From the NCBI GenBank assembly GCA_029224185.1, contig CM055206.1:15477547-15541546 (forward strand): DNA of 64,000 bases, given 5' to 3'. The notes below the pieces were generated by a model. That model was not told where the DNA came from, did not search any database, and was given only the letters and a program-made list of their open reading frames with translations. Shown here piece by piece: positions 9,202 to 20,580 of the stretch; the first letter of the stretch is position 1; each line of letters opens with the position of its first letter. This DNA comes from Karalla daura. Its lineage: Eukaryota; Chordata; Actinopteri; Chaetodontiformes; Leiognathidae. The translations under genes and the position numbers were made by a program.

Positions 9202-9556
9202 AGTCCTTATCCATTTCATCTTCGCCACAGTCTTGACCGGGGTCCTTTGGAATCAGTCCCGCTCGCACAGAAACGATTTACTATGGGGCAGGCAGCACCG
9301 TGAGATAAAGCCGGGGCACAAGGGCGCTTGTTCACGACTTTGTGGACACAATGAATTCCAGAAAAAGCGAGGGTGAAATGTAATACAAAGCTGGCAAAAT
9401 AAGTAAAGAAATACAATAAAAACAGCACCTGTCTGAGACTGCATCAGCAGAGGTTCCAGTGAGATAGTTCTGAATTAAACTGAGAATTTTTTTGTCGCTG
9501 TGATAGAATCCAAAGACACATTTAATGTGATAATTAATATAATAATATGTGAGAAT

Positions 9557-9586
9557 GTGTATGTGTGTGTGTGTGTGTGTGTGTGC
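9557..9586 (+). repeat. (TG)n microsatellite
   Basis: About 15 TG dinucleotides with one early interruption, read directly. Confidence 0.95.
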
Positions 9587-10186
9587 GCCTCTGCTACCAT
9601 TTCACAGCACATAATGCACAAAAATGTAGCACTTGACTTGAGGAGATACCAAAATAGTAATTGATTTGCGTGATATGGGGGTAATGATTACCCATGTTTT
9701 CAGCAATTGAGCAACTGATTCAGCAGCTGAGTTAATCTGAAGCGAATCATTAAGGGCTCAGTATGTAGACTGTGATACCTAGCACTCAGTTCTCAAGTAC
9801 GCTTTAATTACCCACATTGCAAAGTGTAATAATAGCAGCATTTTGGCTGGCAGAGACGTTGAGGCTGAGACCGAGGCCTGGCACTGAGACTGAACTGAAA
9901 GCGTCCTAATGCATTCAAATCAGTCATTTTCAGTCATGACCGACCTCGGATCAAACGCTGTCATCCTATTAGCTCATGGGGCTGAATTCTACCACTGCTG
10001 AAAACTTACAAAAAACATATACTGTATGTTAGATGAGGGTAAAGCAAGGTTGGCTGTTATATAAGCTCTGACCGCTCCAAGTAGTTTAGGTGTGCCTCTC
10101 AAATTTTCTTACTGCCTGTAAGCGTATGAGCTGTGATAGGTTTTGCCCTTTCTGCTAGACTGCCAAATTCTTGCTTACGAGTAACC

Positions 10187-10330
10187 ATGGACCAAATCGA
10201 GGAGCCCACCACAGAGGAAGTCAGGAAACGAGCATTGCCAGATCTTCGAGTCGCCATTACAACTCATCAGTTGCAGTCGCAAAGTGATGAGTTGCAGACG
10301 ACTTTACCACAGACTCCCCCAAGAAACTAG
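10187..10330 (+). CDS. Small open frame with strong Kozak context, uncertain
   Basis: An ATG in the context ACCATGG opens a 47-codon frame beginning MDQIEEPTTEEVRKRA and ending QTPPRN. The acidic/polar start followed by a Q-rich heptad-like segment (THQLQSQSDELQ) is loosely reminiscent of the N-terminus of LTR-retrotransposon gag proteins, but no gag core, protease or reverse transcriptase follows. It may be a gag relic, a microprotein or chance. No function is proposed. Confidence 0.15.
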   Translation: MDQIEEPTTEEVRKRALPDLRVAITTHQLQSQSDELQTTLPQTPPRN

Positions 10331-12999
10331 CGATGTGGTGGCATGAATGCAGGACCTGCACTGAAGGAGGGTATGGTGCAGCCATATGCATAGGGGAAGC
10401 ATAAGCTAGGCTTAAGGTTCAATTACATTGTGACTACACCCCCCTCAAAAGGACAATGAAATGCTTTGAAATGTAATATCACACCCTTGAAATGAACATA
10501 TGACATAAAGATCATCCCTTTTTTCTTGCAGGTGTCATTACTCATATTTGAGCGTGATAGTACTGTGAGCTATTTTGGTGTCAGATGTTATTTTTAGCAT
10601 AATGGTGATGAATGGGGTGGGTGGGGGGGCGAGATTGTGAATTTTTGCCTTGAGTCCCAACAGGCTCTGGAGACATGCAGCACATATTATTGCCTGTCAG
10701 AGACAATTCATATTTTCCAGCTTGCTCCGATATCTGCGACCTGATAACGCATGAGGAATGTAATGATCTGATAATTTATCTTCATGCCGTTAAATGAGAA
10801 CATTAAATCTGAAGGATCCCCCAGGTTCCCGTGGTACAAACTCCTACAACATGCAGTCTCTCATCACTGTCTCCTTGAGGGACCTCTCGTCCGCCTCACA
10901 TTCCCACCTGAAGCTCATGGCAAATTATTGCTCCAGCTTCTGCAGAATGACTCGAAACAGCAGCCATGACAGATGAGAGGAGAGGGAGAGAAGTGGCTGA
11001 CTGAAGTGACTGAGAGGGCGATAACATCTGTTCAATATTTAATGCTGCATTTTATTGCAAAGAATTTGCTTGTGGACAAAATCATAGACACAAAGTCCAA
11101 AAATGCCAATAACCACGTCCTCTGATATAACCAAATATGATCTCTTGAGGGTGGAAGAGGTGACAGCATATGTGGTTAATCAGGACTGAAGACTTAATAA
11201 TTGTGATAAATTTCAGTACTGAAAAAGAAAAAAGGTCAGTCTGCCGTGCAGTTAGACAATTATATTCAAGAAATATTTTACTCAACCTGTTTTTTTCCCT
11301 TTATTTACAAAAGTGAGAGGCTGAGCGAAAAGTGTATCCAACAAGGCTTTGATTTACAGTCAAAAAGACGCTTCAGTATTCTACAGATTTATTGAAAAAC
11401 CACAACACTGCATAGGATTTTATAGAATATATTGAAGTTTGCAGAAGATAAAAATATCATTCACAGCAATAAACTTAATATTGACAATGTGTGTCTTCAC
11501 AGGTACAGCTGTAATTTTTAATTTAACACCTAGTTTGTGTCACAGCAGATCAAAACCGGCAGCTGTGAAAGTAAAAATAAAACTGGCAAATAACTCCAAA
11601 CACGTACAGAAAGTACTGAAAAGCACACAGCCCTGCTCGGTCTCACAGTAATTTCCCTACAGACGTCCTAAACATTAAGAATGTCTAAAAAACATGACAA
11701 GCCAGGCTGTGGGTGTGCACGCCTGCACAGAACACTCTGACTGTGGCTGAATCTAGACTCGGCTTCGAGCGTTTGAAGGATCCAAGCTGTGTGATTTACC
11801 GCCCGATACGCCGTTCACATCATGTGCGAACTCAGCCCTAAGTGCAGATTCGGAAAGTGTGGAAGGAGTTGTAATTTCACACAATTATTGGGCGAAGGAG
11901 AGTGTCTCTAGCTGCATTAGGGGACGTGGAAGTGAGCATTCTCCACCAAATTGGTGTCAGGTATTAATTTGACTCAGCAGCACACTTTTGCTCTGAAGTG
12001 CATTTGTGACAAATAGCAGAGAGCAGGTGGTATCCAGTGGTGATTTACCCACCGAGGGTGCTTTTCTCTTTTGCGTTCAAAGCTTGCCCCACATCCCGAC
12101 GCCTGCCTGTGTGTAAAGTGCATGCGTGTGTGTGTGTGTGAGAGAGAAAGAGTGCGTTATATAGAGGGATGCAGGGGTGTTTCTCGTCAATGCAAATCAT
12201 TCCCTGCCTGCAATCTAGCTCCAGCTGGCGTGATGCTCTGGCATATTGGCAAGTGAAACAGGCGGGTCGATAAGGATTTTAACCGCATCTTAAAATGGGT
12301 AATGGTGGACCTTTATGTGTGTCATTGTCACTTACCCAAAAGTCACGGCTCCTAAGCGCCACCATCCATCACCTGCCTGCCTGCCACATGCCTCTTTCTG
12401 CCTAACTGATTCACTTAAGCTCTGTTTGTTTGTTTGCTCTCAAAGTCACTTTCATTTATGATGGAGCCGGGCACGGGCTGTGACTGGGCTGCGCAGAGAT
12501 AGACAGACAGGTGGGTAGCTCGCTCTGAAATTGCTCACCAGCACTAAAGCCTGTCATATTGGATATTACGCTTATATGAAGTGAATTTCTACCCCTATTC
12601 TTCACAACAACGAAAAAAAAGACTAAAGCAATTGTCTCTGGAGATAGCTGGCTGAATCTCGATGTGCACATTCCTCCTCCCTTTGTATGAACGACAGCCT
12701 GTGCTGAGTTTAAGTTTACGAGCGAAAGCCTGAACCAGATGCTTCCCTGAATAAAGCGACTTTAACATGAAACACTCATTTAATAGCTGAAGGAAACAAA
12801 GTAATATCTGACAGTGAGTCACAGTCTCTCACTGTATTGCTGTGGGCAGTGTCTGCCAGACTTTTTTTTTTAAGGTATTTTAATGATCTCCGTTTTTTAA
12901 AGGGAATACTGAGTTTGAGCTGTAGGGAAAATGAATTCATGCTGTTGATTAAAATAAAAAAAAAGGTTGTTGTTTTGATACTTTGCCCTATAGGTGAGG

Positions 13000-15900
13000 C
13001 GCAACGTGCATCATGCCGCACAACTGTCCTTGAAAGACTTGCAGTGTGTGCTTCCCATTTATGACAGTAAATTCAGTCACAAATACCTTTTATGTATATT
13101 TATTTATATATTTTCACTGTCGACTAGCTCTGTGCCTTTGCAGCAGCAATGACGCACTCAGGAATGCATCTGCTGGAAGTCTGTTAAAATCTGCCCATAG
13201 ATGCTTGAAGACTCTCAGCTCTGTTCAGCATGTCCGGAGAGTTAACAAACCATTTGATGGTGTATTTATGATAATCACAACAGTTTAAGACATAGTCACA
13301 AATAAAAATCAATGGTTGTGCGCCCCCTCATTTGAAAACTGACAGACATCATTTAACATTACTGTTGTTTGGTGCCATTGTCAGTACCAGACTGTTTGCT
13401 GCGGATCTGTAAAGTAGGCAGTAAATGGGGAGGGTGATGTGGATTGCTCCTACAATGGAGTAGATGCACTTTGAGTTATTGTGACTGTGAAACCAGTCGT
13501 GACTATATGTGTATCATAGGTAAATGAAATGTACGTATAAACTCCTTAAAACCTGTAAAAAACAGGGATTCAGTTTGTATACAAACTTTCAAAAATCAGA
13601 TCTATGCTGGACCATGAGTCTCACCCCCTGCAGGATAATTAAAGTTATTCTTATTCTCATTCTTTTCTTGTATGTGTATGTGCTGCTAGCATTAGCAAGA
13701 AATGGGCTCTGCTGTAACTGTAAGCAGTTACAGGGACTCTGGTCTATATGATGATGAAATTAAGCAGACATGTTATTTCAAAAAATACAATTATTTCAAT
13801 TATTAACAAGTGTGTGAACAGCATAACTGTAGCAGGGTTCATTGCTCAAGTACCTTTACACAAAGTGCAAAGTCCTGGATGTCAAAATGTGGGCTTTGAT
13901 TCAAATAAAGTCCTTGTTCTTGGTCCTCATGGTCTTTCTATAGCTTCCTTAGCTGCCGTTTCTTTAGCTGTGAGTTCTCCTGCATAGCAGAAAAACAAAA
14001 TGGCCGCCTTGTTTTTTTGTGGTCTCAATGACCCCCTGCCTCTGACGAAGCTCGTTCTTACTTCTGGCTCAGTAACTGGGTTTTCGAGGCCAGAGTCAGT
14101 GCTTTGTTGGTGGAAACAGGAAGTGCCAAAGAGTTCCAAGCTAAACACTGGCCCAAAAACATCACTGGAACTGCATTGTTGGAAACGCAGCCAATGTGTC
14201 CTACATTACACACAGTGTTTGAAGTGGAAAAAAGACGAAAACAAAAAAACAACGAAAAGTGCCGGTACTCTCTCTTGTGCACTGGCTGGCGTATGCAAAT
14301 TCTAATCACAAGAAGAGCCAGTAGGCTAGAGACTAAAGTACAGAAGTGCTGGTTCTGTGTACCGGTGTGCACCAGCCCAGTTAGCGCACTGATTACACAG
14401 CCGGCAGAACCTGGCAGGCAGCAGGTCAAGCTGGACTATCTGGGTCAAACAGCAGATGCAGTTAATGCGGTAATAACTTCCTATATGAGGCAGTAAATCA
14501 GAAACTTGTGTGGAGTTTTCCTTAAATAAGATTGTGTTTTCGGCACAAGATAATTGCACTTTTTTTAATATTTGAAGTCAACGTGATTTAGCTCTGTGCA
14601 GCGTATTCTACTCACGTGAATGTATTTGAAGATGATTACAGCCTGGATTGTTATATGAATGATGTTGTTGACTCATAAATAAAGGTATACTCTTACAAAG
14701 TGTACTGCACCAGTCTCGTTCATTATAAGCCTGCAATGTGTAATTACTGTGACTGGACATTTTGTGTCTACAATAAGACATTTTTTGGAGGTCAGTACCA
14801 GCCTCTAATGAGACAAAAAGAAAGCACCACACATGTTTGGCAGCTGTGCATCATCATTCAGGAAACCAAGGCCTCTATTAAAAATAGTTAGCATGAAATA
14901 CCTTCATTATAGCTTCATTGCCTGTGTACCAGGAGTATATTGGCAGAGCTGTTTCATCTCTGTGTATATTTTCAAAGTGTTGGCATGTGTCCCATTCATT
15001 TTTGTGGCTTAAACACTGAAGATGTTGAGTTTCTCTCTTGCGAGAAGCTCTACAGAATGCCTGGCAGACCTAAGAGAGAAATGCTCGTTAGGCCGAACTA
15101 TGTTGCCATGGTTAATTAAATCCCCACCCCACATTAGAAGTTTGTTTTTCCTCGCTGCTCCCTGTCTGACCCTCTGTAGAGGAGATGCCACGGGACTGAG
15201 CAGTGGACTGGCAGGGTCATTGCTGCTTTTCTCTTTAGTTTGACTGATGTATGTGATTAACTGGCATTACCTTCAGACTTTTCAGGTCTGAAGGCAATCG
15301 ACCACACCGCAGAGGGGTGGAGTCCAAGGCAAACTTCTGGCTTTCATCTCTGGTCCGAATATTGTGATTGAAAGCTGAAAGGTCTTCTTTGAACAAGCAC
15401 TCTGATCTGGGCACAAAGACGGCCTGCGGACCCTGCAGAAGCACCCAGTGATTCTCAGGATATTAAGAGCTTGGTGAACACTGTCTAATTCAATTTTTTT
15501 TTCTGAGCCGTTGTGAAGTGTGGGGAGAGAGAGAGAGACAGCCGAAACAAAGAGGAAAACAGAGGCATCACACTTGAATGGTGGAGGAGGACGCAGTCAC
15601 CTCGTGTCTACCCTGCTGGAGGAAAGGACTTCATTGGCCATTTTGTTTTCATCTAAGGCACAGAATCACTTGGTGAGAGTGTGTGCGTGCAGGTGAAAGA
15701 GCGTGCTTACGGAGTACGAAATAAATAGGGGCGAATACCTACGTGTTGGTGTGAGTGTGTCTGCGTACTTGTTACAAGGCACTCTCATTTACATATAGAG
15801 CGCTGGGCCCTCAGGAGATAAGTGGACTTTAACAGTGAGATAGCTCGGCTATTTATTGCTTTTCATGCTGCAGTGAATACCTGAGAGCCGCAACTTCTCA

Positions 15901-17260
15901 AACGTGGCAGTGAAATCCATATACAAATGACCAGCAGCCATCACTGTTCTCCACTAAGTGCCTCTGCGGCCAGAAAGAGAAGGGCAGGATGCTGTTAGAT
16001 GCACAATTCCCCGGTATCTATAATCTCTTTCTCTTGTTACTACACAGGCAACGACATACATAATATTACGTGGGGTGATGGTAAGGTTAAAACAGTGAGA
16101 AGTGTTTTGCCCTACAAAACTTTTTCTCAAAGTTAATGAAAACTTGGGAATGTGACAATGTATTTGATTTGATTTTTATTTCTCCAAACTATTGGCTGAG
16201 CCGACCACCCACACAATAAACAAATTGTCAGCATGTCAACAAAAAAAGACAGTTTGCATTTTCTCAGAATGATGACACAATCCATCATTGTCAAACTAAT
16301 CTGAATTGGAAATTATATTACGGACCCTAGAATAAACTTGTGTTTTGTCTGGTCCAGTAAGGAACGTGGAAGATTTATAGCTATGTCATTATACTAAACA
16401 TAATCTTAGCTCTGCTGTGCGATTTAGCGGTGATTTATAGTCATTCCATTTACTTGTAAACCATGGCAGGGACTGACAGAAAAGGACGGCCTAATATGCT
16501 AACAGCCACTGTGCTGCTGATATGAAAATACAGCTGGGCCCGGGAAGCTTTGAGCTACGCATCATCTCAGTGTGCAGCTGCAGCCCTGTCATCAGGGCTG
16601 AGTTTGGCATGGCTGATTAGACGGAAACATTTACATCATCCCAAAGAAAAGCACGATGCCTTTCACTTAATCACCTCGCTCGTGTTATCATTATTCACAT
16701 TACCATCAGCAATTGGGGAATTCTAAGTTTTCTTTGGATGGGCTTTTCAACTTTATGCCTGTCAACACTATCAGACTCCTACACCGCGATGCAAAATGGC
16801 AAAGAAGACTGGAATAAACCTGAAATACAATGTCAGTCCAAACTGGAGCAACGCTTGATATAAATGATGGACAAAGAGAATCAACCATTGTTGAAACCAT
16901 GTAATTTTTATTTATTAAACCTTAAGCTTGATTTTCCTGACTTTCACAGTTATTTCCAACTTTGAAAAGACCTGGAAGGTACATACGCACCAACCGACAG
17001 ATTTTTTGACAACCGAAAGACTGAGTATCACACATTTAACGACTGCGGCTGATGAGGGATCAGAGACAACACAATTTGTCAGACAAAAGAAATGAGTTCA
17101 TCTGAACACATCACTCTCGTGCAAACTCTTGTGAGGGCGACAGGATAAACTTTTAAAGTAAACAAACGGATGACAAACAGCTCACTGCTGCACAGCCCTC
17201 TGCTTTGTGAAATTGTTAGTTATGTTTTCCATGTAGATATTTTATGTTGTTTATGTTGAG
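13000..17260. other. Noncoding stretch with a possible diverged MITE
   Basis: Apart from the repeat candidate near 14076-14190, I see no recognisable gene. Overlapping open frames on both strands between 13927 and 14559 (up to 130 codons) resemble no known protein and lie in the repeat-like sequence. The rest is ordinary AT-rich noncoding DNA. Confidence 0.5.
14076..14190 (+). mobile_element. Possible nonautonomous DNA-transposon fragment
   Basis: The segment with GGTGGAAACAGGAAGTGCC, AAGAGTTCCAAGCTAAACACTGGC and TTGGAAACG follows a layout I associate with a common teleost short repeat. A related, differently cut piece may lie at 20486-20580. Ends and target-site duplications are not identifiable. 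Confidence 0.3.
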
Positions 17261-17288
17261 TTAGGGTTAGGGTTAGGGTTACTTAGGG
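17261..17288 (+). repeat. Short interstitial telomere-like (TTAGGG)n
   Basis: Three and a half perfect TTAGGG units (17261-17281), then CTTAGGG. This is far too short for a telomere and is best read as an interstitial telomeric sequence or a chance hexamer microsatellite. Confidence 0.85.
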
Positions 17289-18460
17289 CCAGTCCTGCGA
17301 CTAATACACCTTCTGACTTCCAATTTCACGCGTCCCACCTAGTTATTTTCATTAGTGGTTGGAGACAAGTGTTAAAGTGTTAGACAAGTGATCACTGTAC
17401 TTGATCTCACATTTCCCAGTCGTCTCAAGAATTCAAACAGTTTTGATTGACTCTACCCCTGTGTTACCCCGATCTTTACCCCTCACACGCTGAGGATTTC
17501 TGGTCATGATGCCGACAGTCCCCGACTAGTGCCGGCTGGTACAGACTCGGTCCGGCTGTGAATCGTGGGTAAAATCAGGCAAGAAAATCTTGTATCGTGT
17601 CTCCGGCTTTAGCCGCCTGCACAGCTTGTTCTCTGCTCTGGTTTCTGTGTCTCAGTGGAAAAGATTCAAGGTAAATCGAGTCTAACACTGTCTCTCAGCA
17701 CCAGGCATGCTTTTATTGTAATATTTATTTACTTTATATTTCTGTAGTATGGTATGAGGATCTATAAGTGCACTTTGTGTTTTCTCCTATAATGCCTCTG
17801 TATATCACATACTCCAGGGGTCTGCATAACCTGCCTTCCAGTGCGGAGCATCATGCAAAAGACAAATAATTCAGCAGATGATTACTTTCATAACAGCAGA
17901 AGATAGACGACTGTGACCCTGAAGCCTGGAGGCCTATTGAGTAAAGCCTTGAGGGCCCCTGGTCTTATTAAGTCCCCACATTGGGGAGCCTCTGTGGCTA
18001 TTGACTAAGGTGGAGTCACTCACCCAGATTAGCCTTTTGCCTTGGAGGAACGACCTGTACCTTTGACTAGTTATTGCTTCCTGCTGTACACATCATACGT
18101 CTATGCTATTGATTGGCCTTGCCTGCTCCAGAGCTCTAATTGTGGTGCGGGCCTCGCATTTCACCGACAGTAATAGGTTACACAGAAGAATAAAGATGCA
18201 GTCGCCTGATATTGATCACCAGGAATCCACACCTCTGGCAAAATTAACGAGACAATGCATATGGATCGATACTGCTTTCCCCTCACTTGGCAAAAGATTC
18301 CCTTTCCCCCCTTCTTCTTCCCCACGCCACGGCCTGTAACCCAAGCAAAAGTGCTGATATTGGCTCGTCCTTTTCGAAAGCATCACATTAAAGTTCATCA
18401 TGCAGTATCAATTGTAAAAATGCAATTATCATTATGGATTAGAGGGGGAAAAGCTCGCCT
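17289..18460. other. Noncoding stretch
   Basis: Nothing is recognised except a hAT-terminus-like segment at 17815-17856. Open frames overlap the 3' part (18103-18626) but are short and lack family similarity. Confidence 0.5.
17815..17856 (+). mobile_element. Possible solo hAT end related to the intact element
   Basis: CAGGGGTCTGCATAACCTGC followed by GGAGC..CATGC parallels the left end of the complete element (CAGGGGTCGGCAACCTGC, GGAGCC..CATGC) with small gaps. No opposite end or target duplication is visible, so it would be a broken relic. Confidence 0.35.
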
Positions 18461-18487
18461 CAATTGTTTAAGTGTAACTGAGAGGCA
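18461..18487 (+). repeat. 27-bp direct repeat, copy 1
   Basis: CAATT, one variable base, then 21 identical bases starting TTTAAGTGTAACTGAGAGGC; the partner is at 18726-18752. The identity stops abruptly on both sides. Confidence 0.85.
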
Positions 18488-18725
18488 AGCTTTCACTGGG
18501 AATGTGTTGTGCTGTAAACCAATAGGCTGCTATCAGGGCCTGTTTGTTTCAGCAAATCTGATCTTCCAATATGAGCAGACAGAAATCACACTGGATCCTG
18601 ATGGAATTCTCGGAAGTTGGGAATAAAAGAAGAAGTTTATGAAGCAAAATTCCACATTGTGTATTGTTAAACCCTCCATTCCAGGCCACTGACCTTGGCG
18701 TTTCTTGGAGTTCTCATTGGAGAAC

Positions 18726-18752
18726 CAATTATTTAAGTGTAACTGAGAGGCA
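18726..18752 (+). repeat. 27-bp direct repeat, copy 2
   Basis: Matches 18461-18487 at 26 of 27 bases (A instead of G at base 6), 265 bp downstream and just before a retroposon-like fragment. Confidence 0.85.
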
Positions 18753-18774
18753 CTTATTATTACAAAACTTTTGG

Positions 18775-19022
18775 GCTGAGTGGTTAGCACATTACAGTAG
18801 GTTCTCTGGTTCAACACCAGGTTTGCATGCATGTTTATTTGATTGGAGAATCAAAATTTCCCCTGGGTGTGAGCATAACAGTGAATGGTGTGTTTGTGTG
18901 TGTCCTTTGATGGACTGGTGACCTTTCCAGGATGTATTCCAGGCCTTACGTGTGCTTGAGATTGGAACCAGAAGATGCCCCTGACACTGTTGGGTAGAAC
19001 GGATAAGATAATGGATGGATAG
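18775..19022 (+). mobile_element. GGAT-tailed teleost interspersed repeat, degenerate copy
   Basis: The ordered segments GCTGAGTGGTTAGCAC, CTCTGGTTCAACACC, TTTGCATGCATG, GGTGTGAGCATAACAGTGAATGG, TTTGATGGACTGGTGACC, TTTCCAGGATGTATTCC and AACGGATAAGATAATGGATGGATA follow the layout of a repeat widespread in fish genomes. The GGTTCAACACC resembles a degenerate tRNA B-box, but no tRNA folds here. Confidence 0.7.
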
Positions 19023-19493
19023 AAAACAGCACCTGAGTATTGTGTTTTCTAAAGGGACAACTTGTAAGACCTAATGTCACTGCGGGCTACATGCCATAAA
19101 TACCAAGTGTTTAAAATGAATGTGATGTTCTCTTGTGTGACTTTGGCTGCCGGACAGAATAGAAACTAAACATCAGTATTAAATCAGTATTAAAAATTAT
19201 AGACTCAAAAATGATCAACAAATGGAAACAGATAACGACAGGTAATACCTTTGAGTGATTGAATGAATAGATGGATGAATAAATTCATGTATAAATGACT
19301 GTATGAATCTGAATCTGCAAATGTTAATGAATATGCACCAATCAGACTTGACCACTGACAGTGCACAGTGGGACTATCCAGAGGCTGGCCCAAGTGGGGC
19401 ACTGACTTGGGGTGGTATTTTGCTCGCACGTGACAAATAACCATAAATCCTGATCCATTAACTTTGAAAACCACCTTAATCGTCAGATTCCCA

Positions 19494-19585
19494 AATTTGC
19501 ATTGGTACCTGAACGTCCCTCATTCCTAGGGTTAGAACTGCCATGCCCATGCCATCCCTGGCCACCCCCTCTGGACACACCACTG
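19494..19585 (+). mobile_element. Short hAT-like MITE fragment, copy 1
   Basis: TTTGCATTGGTACCTGAACG through GGCCACCCCCTCTGGACACACCACTG is similar to the reverse complement of 22873-22974. The end CTGGACACACCACTG would be a degenerate CAGGGGCG-type terminus. Confidence 0.4.
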
Positions 19586-20485
19586 GGACTATCCCACCCT
19601 TACAAACAACCCCCAAAACGTACCCTATTCGGAACAACAAAGAGAGCAAGTAGTCGGGCTGCTCCAGAGACCAAAATTGATTGTTGACTCTCATAATTAG
19701 CACGCCTGAGGGAGCGACTGTAACAATATGAATGTGGTTTTGCTGTCTGGTCTGTGTGTACTGTATGTGTATGACTTTATCTGTGGAGATCGTTATGGAG
19801 GCGAGTCTTGGAAGCCACAGGGCAGCAGAGTGCTCACACATGTAATTACTCACACTCAATGCCGGGCGCCCCCCCACGGTGTGGCCCAACGCGGGGGTTT
19901 CGGGTGTCAAGCGCCCCGCTGCCTGTTTTCTCTCCACGTGCTTTCAGACAGAAAGGAGTCATTTCATCTGTGTCTGCTTTAATCTCACACTCACACAGAC
20001 GCAAGCGCACACACGGGTGCTCACTTTAACCTTCCGTGACCCTCAAGATTGTGAGTTTCTCTTGGGCGTGAGGTTAGAGGAGGTGAACTTTTCACACTGG
20101 CTAATTATTGCGCTGTGTATGACTGAGTACAACTCTGTTATTACAGAAAAAAAAGAACTAGAGAAAACAAAACTAGAGAAAGAAATATACAACCTTTGCA
20201 GTTCTTTTGTGAACACAGACTTTTATGTTCCAGATTCATGGAGCGAGGTCCCCAGGGTTGCAGGTTAAATCCGAGCAATCCACAATAAAAAACCTTTTTT
20301 TCACAGAACCATGAAGGTTGTAACTGGCCTCAATTACTGGAAAAAAGACTATTTTTGTCTTGCACCCAATTAGTAAAGTGGTAGCTACTTTCACTGTAGA
20401 ACTGTTGCAGTAGATTAGTTAAATTATAGCCAGTGAACGGATGAACTGTACTAGAGGAGCGACTGAGGTGAATGCTCGACCCCTT

Positions 20486-20580
20486 AGTGAACCCTTTTCC
20501 ACCAAAATAGTGCCAGTGTCAGTGCCAGTGCTGCTTCGGAGCCAGTTCAAGTGGTCAGCCAGTTGTGAACCAGTTTATTT
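20486..20580 (+). mobile_element. Possible nonautonomous DNA-transposon fragment
   Basis: TTTTCCACCAAAATAGTGCCAGTG, GTGCTGCTTCGGAGCCAGTTC and TTGTGAACCAGTTTATTTT recall a common teleost short repeat whose other part may be at 14076-14190. The borders are not defined. Confidence 0.3.

Larger units (their letters stand above)
9202..12999. other. Noncoding stretch
   Basis: No exon or known repeat is recognised apart from a TG tract (9557-9586), a G-rich run near 10619-10630, a short TG/GA-rich run (12126-12150) and a small open frame at 10187-10330. Other open frames are below 85 codons. Confidence 0.55.

Noticed and set aside
13927..14559. Overlapping frames on both strands
   Set aside because: They lie in a repeat-like segment, conflict with each other and show no protein similarity.
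17261..17288. Telomere end
   Set aside because: Only about four units are present and they are embedded in unique sequence.
18800..18830. tRNA gene suggested by GGTTCAACACC
   Set aside because: The rest of a tRNA cloverleaf is absent; the motif belongs to the interspersed repeat.
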